This document shows positions 59,240 to 64,000 of a stretch of DNA of 64,000 nt, in pieces. The translations under genes and the position numbers were made by a program. The notes below the pieces were generated by a model. The model had not been told where the DNA came from, searched no databases, and saw nothing but the letters and a program-made list of their open reading frames with translations. Positions within the stretch are counted from its first letter, which is position 1. Each line of letters opens with the position of its first letter. The DNA is from CAYOUV01 sp963790075 (GTDB lineage: Bacteria > Chloroflexota > Anaerolineae > Anaerolineales > Villigracilaceae): positions 310,001-374,000 of the forward strand of contig CAWBNG010000003.1 in NCBI GenBank assembly GCA_963790075.1. Direction: 5' to 3'.

Positions 59240-59668
59240 ATGGAGAAAGATCTTCTTGCCAGGGCCTCTATAAATATTAAGTCTCCCAAAGATACAGTTT
59301 GGGAGGCATTGGTGAACCCTGATGCCATCAAGCAGTACATGTTTGGCACCAATGTCGTTTCAGATTGGCACGAAGGGAGTTCCATTATCTGGAAAGGAGA
59401 ATGGCAGGGAAAACCTTACCAGGATAGTGGCGCGATACTCAAAATACAACCCGGACGAATTATCCAATATAGCCATTTCAGCCCGCTCTCCGGGCTCCCA
59501 GACAAGCCGGAAAATTACCATATCGTGACCATCGAATTATCAGACGCTGGCGCTCAGACCTTGGTCACGCTGACGCAGGACCATAATGCTTCAGAAGAGG
59601 AACGAAAACACTCCGAAGAAAACTGGGAAATGATGCTCACCGCCCTGAAAAAATATCTGGAAAAATAG
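59240..59668 (+). CDS. SRPBCC / AHSA1-like domain protein
   Basis: 142 residues. Bet v 1-like START fold: begins ASINIKSPKDTVWEALVNPDAI and continues GSSIIWKGEWQGKPYQDSG, then helix at the C-terminus. AHSA1-type members bind hydrophobic ligands or stimulate Hsp90; bacterial function is generally unknown. SD AAAGGA upstream. A terminator follows. Confidence 0.87.
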   Translation: MEKDLLARASINIKSPKDTVWEALVNPDAIKQYMFGTNVVSDWHEGSSIIWKGEWQGKPYQDSGAILKIQPGRIIQYSHFSPLSGLPDKPENYHIVTIELSDAGAQTLVTLTQDHNASEEERKHSEENWEMMLTALKKYLEK

Positions 59669-59682
59669 TTGCTTTTAGATAC

Positions 59683-59716
59683 AAATCGCCAAACCAAAGC
59701 GGTTGGCGATTTTTGT
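59683..59716. terminator. Bidirectional terminator
   Basis: AAATCGCCAA and TTGGCGATTT form a 10-bp stem around a 10-nt loop, followed by TT on the + strand. Between the SRPBCC gene and the convergent mazG gene. Confidence 0.85.
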
Positions 59717-59734
59717 TGATATTCTTTATTGTCT

Positions 59735-61189
59735 TTATTTTTCGTCTTCTTTGGCCTGCTGCCAATAAGCTTCCATCTCGTCCAGCGACAGGTCGCTCAA
59801 GGCGCGCTCCTGCTCCCGTGCACCGCGTTCCACGTGAGCGAAACGGCGTTTGAATTTCATGTTCGTGGCGCGCAAAGCCAACTCGGCATCCACTTCCTTC
59901 CAGCGCGCCAGGTTGACCAGCGCAAAGAACACATCGCCAATCTCGGCTTCCAGCTCCTTAATATTCCCGGCCTCACGAACCTCCTGGATTTCTTCTGAAA
60001 TTTTATCCAGCACACCTTCGATCTCGGGCCAGTCGAAGCCGACTCGCGCAGCGCGATCCTGGTATTCCTGCGCCTGGGTCAGCGCCGGCAGCGCCAAGGG
60101 GACACCGTCCAACATTCCCTTCTCGGGTTGACCATTGGCTTTGCGCTCGGCGTCTTTGAGCTTCTCCCAATTCTGTAAAACCTTGCCCATACCATCGACT
60201 TCCACATCGCCAAAGACGTGCGGGTGGCGGCGAACGATCTTGTCGTAAATACCGCGCATGATGTCCGCCATGGTGAATTCGCCCGCTTCGCTTGCGATTT
60301 GCGCGTGAAGCACGATTTGCAGGAGCAGATCTCCAAACTCCTCACGCATGGCAGAAAAGTCCTCTGCGTCGATGGCCTCAATCGTCTCGTAGGCTTCTTC
60401 CAACAGGTGTTTGCGCAGGGATTGATGAGTCTGTTCTTTATCCCAGGGACAACCGTCCGGCGCGCGCAGGTGTGCTACGATTTCCTGAAATGCTTCGAAC
60501 GAAGTCCCCTCTCCCAGCGGCGGAAGGTAGAGGACGGTCAACAGGCCAAGTTGTTCGCTGCGATCGATTTCATGCAAGGGCAGGTCTTCGACCAACTGCT
60601 GGCCTGTGCCTGCCGCGTGAACCAGCCGCACTGGATGATCGTCCGGATAAACAGACGATAATGTCAGCTTGACCTCGGCGGCCATGCTACTGGAGTAAAT
60701 TTGCGCCACAAGCGCAGGGGTATCCGGAGGGAAGGTCGGTGTGTGGAGGCTGCTCAGTTCGATCGCATCGTAGATGGAAATCCGCGGGATTGGGTCAAGA
60801 CCCAAGGCCGAGAAAGTCGGCTCGAGGAACGAAATCCCCTCCACGACGCGCAGGGACAGCCCCTCGTCCCGTGCGAGGCGGGCGATTTTGGGACCAGTCG
60901 CTTCAGCCACGAAGGGATGTCCCGGTACGGCATAAATGACTCCGTCCGGACGGCGTCCGAGTTCAAGTACCTTTTCGACAATTGCCACATATACCTGTTC
61001 GAAATCATTTTCCTGAGCGTACAGGTCATCGAATGAATGCACTTTGACTGAGGCTGGGAGCCCCTGAACGGTCGGGTGCTGTTGTGTGCGCAGCCAGATT
61101 TCATCAGCCTGCGACAGGATCTCCGAGGCTTCGCACGTTAACTGGGCAGGATTGCCGGGGCCAAGCCCAAGCAGTGTAATTCCAGGCAT
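59735..61189 (-). CDS. mazG: Tetrapyrrole methylase domain fused to MazG NTP pyrophosphohydrolase
   Basis: 484 residues. N-terminal about 1-215: tetrapyrrole (corrin/porphyrin) methylase-like fold, beginning MPGITLLGLGPGNPAQLT, with YAVPGHPFVAE and SFLEPTFSALG. C-terminal about 225-484: two MazG domains (APDGCPWDKEQTHQSL, EEFGDLLLQIVLH, EIEGVLDKISEEIQEV with EIGDVFFAL). This matches the YabN/MazG fusion of many Gram-positive and Chloroflexota genomes. It hydrolyses noncanonical nucleoside triphosphates; the methylase domain may be structural. Preceded by rpsI, 82 nt away. Confidence 0.93.
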   Translation of the reverse strand: MPGITLLGLGPGNPAQLTCEASEILSQADEIWLRTQQHPTVQGLPASVKVHSFDDLYAQENDFEQVYVAIVEKVLELGRRPDGVIYAVPGHPFVAEATGPKIARLARDEGLSLRVVEGISFLEPTFSALGLDPIPRISIYDAIELSSLHTPTFPPDTPALVAQIYSSSMAAEVKLTLSSVYPDDHPVRLVHAAGTGQQLVEDLPLHEIDRSEQLGLLTVLYLPPLGEGTSFEAFQEIVAHLRAPDGCPWDKEQTHQSLRKHLLEEAYETIEAIDAEDFSAMREEFGDLLLQIVLHAQIASEAGEFTMADIMRGIYDKIVRRHPHVFGDVEVDGMGKVLQNWEKLKDAERKANGQPEKGMLDGVPLALPALTQAQEYQDRAARVGFDWPEIEGVLDKISEEIQEVREAGNIKELEAEIGDVFFALVNLARWKEVDAELALRATNMKFKRRFAHVERGAREQERALSDLSLDEMEAYWQQAKEDEK

Positions 61190-61271
61190 CTTACCTCCAG
61201 ATTAAATACAAAACGTAATGCGTAAAACAAGATTGTAATACGCATTACGCCTTTCGTCTTTATGGAGAACT

Positions 61272-61667
61272 TTAGCGTTTGGTGTAGGTCGGTGCTTTGC
61301 GGGCGCGCTTGAGACCTGGTTTTTTGCGTTCCTTGACGCGCGGGTCACGGGTCAGGAAACCGCCCTTACGCATGGCCGAGGTCCATTCCGAGTTGATCTT
61401 TACCAAAGCGCGGGTCAGGCCTAATAACACGGCCCCGGTTTGACCGGTTACACCGCCGCCGTTGACCATGACGGAGACATCGTATTGGTTAAAATCCTGG
61501 CCGATCGATGCAAATGGAGCCAAAATTGCCTGAAGATCACCCATGCGGGTGAAGTAGGCTTCAGCTTCCTTCCCATTGACCATAAACTTACCGGAGCCGC
61601 TCATCACACGCACGCGGGCAGTGCTTTCCTTGCGGCGCCCAATTCCTTCGTAATATTGAACAGACAT
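61272..61667 (-). CDS. rpsI: 30S ribosomal protein S9
   Basis: 131 residues. Family signatures: YYEGIGRRKESTARVRV at the start, GGGVTGQTGAVLLGLTRAL in the middle and the basic C-terminus KAPTYTKR that enters the ribosomal P site. Directly follows rplM (18 nt). Confidence 0.98.
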   Translation of the reverse strand: MSVQYYEGIGRRKESTARVRVMSGSGKFMVNGKEAEAYFTRMGDLQAILAPFASIGQDFNQYDVSVMVNGGGVTGQTGAVLLGLTRALVKINSEWTSAMRKGGFLTRDPRVKERKKPGLKRARKAPTYTKR

Positions 61668-61685
61668 ATTCTCTTCCGTCTCTTT

Positions 61686-62144
61686 CTAGGCCAGAGGCTC
61701 AGGTTTCTGCGCACCATGCGGGTGGTCAGGGCCGGCATAAATTTTCAGGTGTTTGAGCACCGCGCGACCCATGCGGTTGTGTGGAAGCATACCCCAAACC
61801 GCAGAACGGATCACGCGCTCGGGAAAGCGTGTTAGTTGGTCACGCAACGAAATCGTCGTCAGGCCTCCGGGATATCCGGAATGACGATGATAAAACTTGG
61901 TGTCCATTTTGGAGGTGGTCTTCGTGCCTTTGACCGCCACACGTTCGGAATTGATGACGATTACGAAATCGCCCATATCCACACCGGGGGTAAAAGTCGG
62001 TTTGTGTTTGCCGAGCAAAACAGAAGCAATCTTGGTTGCTAAACGTCCGAGGTTCTCGCCGTTGGCGTCCACGATATACCACTTGTGCTCGATTTCGCCT
62101 GCTTTTGGATAATACGTTTTAAACACTGTTATTTCTCCACTCAC
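61686..62144 (-). CDS. rplM: 50S ribosomal protein L13
   Basis: 152 residues. Signatures: YIVDANGENLGRLATKIASV, FVIVINSERVAVKGTK, YHRHSGYPGGLT and VWGMLPHNRMGR, all as in L13. Normal length. Follows truA by 10 nt; standard truA-rplM-rpsI order. Confidence 0.98.
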   Translation of the reverse strand: MSGEITVFKTYYPKAGEIEHKWYIVDANGENLGRLATKIASVLLGKHKPTFTPGVDMGDFVIVINSERVAVKGTKTTSKMDTKFYHRHSGYPGGLTTISLRDQLTRFPERVIRSAVWGMLPHNRMGRAVLKHLKIYAGPDHPHGAQKPEPLA

Positions 62145-62154
62145 TGCCGATTAT

Positions 62155-62919
62155 TTAATTTTGATCAGATGATTCATCCGCTAAAGACGAGTAACCCACT
62201 TCCAGAAGTGTCAACCCGTTTGCCGGTGCAAGTCCGACCGGGACTTTCGCCTGTCCGGCGAGCGCCTGGCTCAGATATTCCCCTGGAAGTTTACCCTGCC
62301 CAACCTTTACCTGAGTACCGACCAGCCTGCGTACCATGTGATACAAAAAGGCATCGGCTTGAACTTCAAACCAGCATTCGTCTTCCACTTGCTGCCAACC
62401 GGCCAGAAAAATTGTTCTTACTGTACTGGCATGGGAGCGGGGCGGAGACCCAAAAGCCGCAAAATCGTGTGCCCCAATGAATATCTGGGCCAGAGGGGCA
62501 AGCTTAGCGACTTTTACCGCAGGCCAGACCCGCCAAGCGAAACGTTCACGCAATGGATCGCGGGTCGGTGCGCAAAACAGGCGGTAGCGATAGCGCCGGA
62601 AGCCGGCCTCAAAGCGCGGATGAAATTTCTCAGGAGCAAGCCTGACTTCGCGCGTTGCCATATCAAGCGGCAGATTGGCGTTCAAGGCATTGCGCAGGGC
62701 TTCCGGGCTATGCGCCCATTCCAGGTCAAAAGCAGCGACCTGACCCGCAGCGTGAACACCGGTGTCGGTTCGTCCGGCCATCAGGACCGAATTTCCGGAC
62801 CATCCCAATTTGCGCAGGGCTTTTTCCAGTTCACCCTGAACAGTTCTGGAGTTCGCCTGTCGCTGACTACCGACAAAGTCGGTGCCGTCATAGGCAAGGA
62901 TCATCTGGTAACGTGCCAT
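62155..62919 (-). CDS. truA: tRNA pseudouridine synthase A
   Basis: 254 residues. Makes pseudouridine at tRNA positions 38-40. Catalytic Asp is in GRTDTGVHAAGQ (about residues 49-60). Other blocks: ILAYDGTDFVGSQRQ at the start and FLYHMVRRLVGT near residue 192. Lies between rplQ and rplM in the usual ribosomal order. Confidence 0.97.
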   Translation of the reverse strand: MARYQMILAYDGTDFVGSQRQANSRTVQGELEKALRKLGWSGNSVLMAGRTDTGVHAAGQVAAFDLEWAHSPEALRNALNANLPLDMATREVRLAPEKFHPRFEAGFRRYRYRLFCAPTRDPLRERFAWRVWPAVKVAKLAPLAQIFIGAHDFAAFGSPPRSHASTVRTIFLAGWQQVEDECWFEVQADAFLYHMVRRLVGTQVKVGQGKLPGEYLSQALAGQAKVPVGLAPANGLTLLEVGYSSLADESSDQN

Positions 62920-62965
62920 GTCAGTGACCTCAGCAGAAAGTGGTCACCGAGAAGAACAAAACAAA

Positions 62966-63343
62966 CTACTCTTCAACCAATTCTAACAATACCATCTCGG
63001 CCGCGTCACCCATGCGAGGACCCAGCTTGAGAACGCGGGTATACCCTCCGGGGCGGTTGGCAAAGCGCGGGGCAATGTCATCGAAAAGTTTTTTGACCAT
63101 CAAATTGTTGCCCATGCGAGCAGCCACCAAACGTCGGGCGGCTACTTTGTCCGCTTCTTCGGCATCAGCACTATTGCGTGCGATCGTAATCAGACGCTCG
63201 GCTTCGCCGCGGATTGCAGCAGCCTTCGCGCGAGTGGTCTTGATACGCTCGTGTTCGAAGAATTGTTTGATTAAGTTACGGCGCAGCGCGATACGAGCAC
63301 CTTTACTGCGACCGAGTCTGTAACCTGCTATCTGATGTCGCAT
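62966..63343 (-). CDS. rplQ: 50S ribosomal protein L17
   Basis: 125 residues. Begins MRHQIAGYRLGRSKGARIAL, a typical L17 start, and contains LIKQFFEHERIKTT and NRPGGYTRVLKLGPRMGDAAEM. Follows rpoA by 6 nt. Confidence 0.98.
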   Translation of the reverse strand: MRHQIAGYRLGRSKGARIALRRNLIKQFFEHERIKTTRAKAAAIRGEAERLITIARNSADAEEADKVAARRLVAARMGNNLMVKKLFDDIAPRFANRPGGYTRVLKLGPRMGDAAEMVLLELVEE

Positions 63344-63349
63344 CTTTAA

Positions 63350-64000
63350 TTACTCCGCAGTATTTGTTTCATCTTTCATATAGCCCTTCTCCTGCATCTT
63401 TTGACGCAGCTCATCCAGGCTTTTTTCGCCGAAGTTGCGGATGGACATGACTGCCTGATCGCCCTTTTCGAGCAAATCAAGGACGTCGCCAACCGTGGTT
63501 ATACCCGTCCGTTTTAGCGAATTGAATACGCGCACTGATAAATCCAGGGCTTCGACCGGAGTTTCGGCCACTTCACTGGTCAGATGGCTGCCAGTCACTT
63601 CCTGTTCGACAGTCACAGCCAGGGTTTCTTCACTAACACCCGCGATGTAACGCAGGTGATCCATCATGAGTTTGGCCGAATTACTGAGTGCCCGCTCCGG
63701 TGTGTAGGTACCGTCAGTCCAAATTTCAATCGACAGTTTGTCAAAATTGGTACTTTGACCCACACGAGCCGAGGACACTTCCCAGTTTACACGCTTAACC
63801 GGGCTATAAATTGCATCAATGGGCAGTTCGCCAATTGGCATGTGGCCGCTACGTTCGTTGGCAGGAGAATAACCACGACCGCGCTCCACCGTGAACTCGA
63901 TATCAAGTTTGGCTTTACTATTGTCCACAGTAAAGAGATAGAGTTCGGGATTGACGATCTCCACCTCTGGTGGGGCGATGATATCAGCAGCGGTAACCGT
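63350..64000 (-). CDS. rpoA: RNA polymerase alpha subunit, C-terminal part (runs off right edge)
   Basis: The frame is open from the window edge (64000) and encodes the last 216 residues of alpha. N-terminal domain segments VEIVNPELYLFTVD and RGRGYSPANER are present, and the C-terminal domain includes LDLSVRVFNSLKRTGITTVG, MSIRNFGEKSLDEL (DNA- and activator-binding). The missing start lies to the right. Part of the ribosomal cluster with rplQ. Confidence 0.96.
   Translation of the reverse strand, partial: TVTAADIIAPPEVEIVNPELYLFTVDNSKAKLDIEFTVERGRGYSPANERSGHMPIGELPIDAIYSPVKRVNWEVSSARVGQSTNFDKLSIEIWTDGTYTPERALSNSAKLMMDHLRYIAGVSEETLAVTVEQEVTGSHLTSEVAETPVEALDLSVRVFNSLKRTGITTVGDVLDLLEKGDQAVMSIRNFGEKSLDELRQKMQEKGYMKDETNTAE

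Noticed and set aside
1..64000. CRISPR arrays, tRNA, rRNA, phage or IS elements
   Set aside because: No regularly spaced direct repeats, cloverleaf, transposase or integrase signatures were seen on either strand.

Overview
The window reads as a chromosomal segment of a GC-rich, largely anaerobic bacterium, most likely a member of the Chloroflexota (Anaerolineae-like). This is inferred from gene content: a B12-dependent class II ribonucleotide reductase with NrdR, an Mvh/Hdr hydrogenase locus, DUF2723-type membrane glycosyltransferase, several lipoproteins with Pro/Thr-rich linkers and SH3-like domains, a tetrapyrrole-methylase/MazG fusion, and a ribosomal cluster rpoA-rplQ-truA-rplM-rpsI. No 16S rRNA or tRNA is present, so the assignment rests on protein content only. 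There is no prophage, IS element or CRISPR array; the DNA looks like core and metabolic-accessory chromosome.

Layout. 1-9.6 kb: membrane proteins, a metallo-beta-lactamase-fold hydrolase, a cyclophilin, a sulfotransferase, then nrdR-nrdJ preceded by two NrdR-box-like repeats. 9.7-19 kb: a frameshifted alpha/beta hydrolase next to an unusual alpha/beta-hydrolase/acyl-adenylate ligase fusion, a deoxynucleoside-kinase-like protein with a damaged Walker A motif, an ABC1/UbiB kinase-like protein, and a DUF2723 membrane protein. 19-28.9 kb: RNase J with a strong promoter and a structured leader, a three-domain peptidoglycan-hydrolase-like protein, Pcm, MutY, a second MBL protein and an EamA transporter. 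29-32.3 kb: three tandem UbiA prenyltransferases. 32.4-35.2 kb: an opine-dehydrogenase-family protein coupled to a B12-domain/mutase-like protein.

35.6-43.4 kb is the metabolic centrepiece: hdrC-hdrB-hdrA-mvhD-mvhG-mvhA, a hydrogenase maturation protease and a stand-alone cyclic-nucleotide-binding-fold protein, all co-directional and tightly packed, ending in a terminator. The encoded complex should couple H2 oxidation, through flavin in HdrA, to ferredoxin and a second HdrB-linked acceptor. 43.4-50.7 kb: two MFS transporters, a long leader-like region, a broken secreted-protein gene, a lipoprotein, a palindromic repeat relic, a PPi-type phosphofructokinase and RarD. 50.7-56.5 kb is a copper module: csoR-copZ-copA from one promoter with a CsoR-type operator at +1, divergent from a Crp/Fnr regulator, a DUF1858 protein and a cupredoxin-NirK lipoprotein (copper nitrite reductase). 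57-64 kb: a repeat lipoprotein, a BNR-repeat protein coupled to a ThiS/MoaD-like protein, an SRPBCC protein, MazG and the ribosomal cluster, with rpoA running off the right edge.

The best candidates for new biology are the Hdr/Mvh operon with its effector-like cNMP-fold protein, the B12-domain/opine-dehydrogenase pair, the hydrolase-ligase fusion, the BNR/ubiquitin-like pair, and the two structured leaders (RNase J and 46.1-46.4 kb). Start codons were revised wherever a Shine-Dalgarno (SD) sequence or the family N-terminus favoured an internal start.
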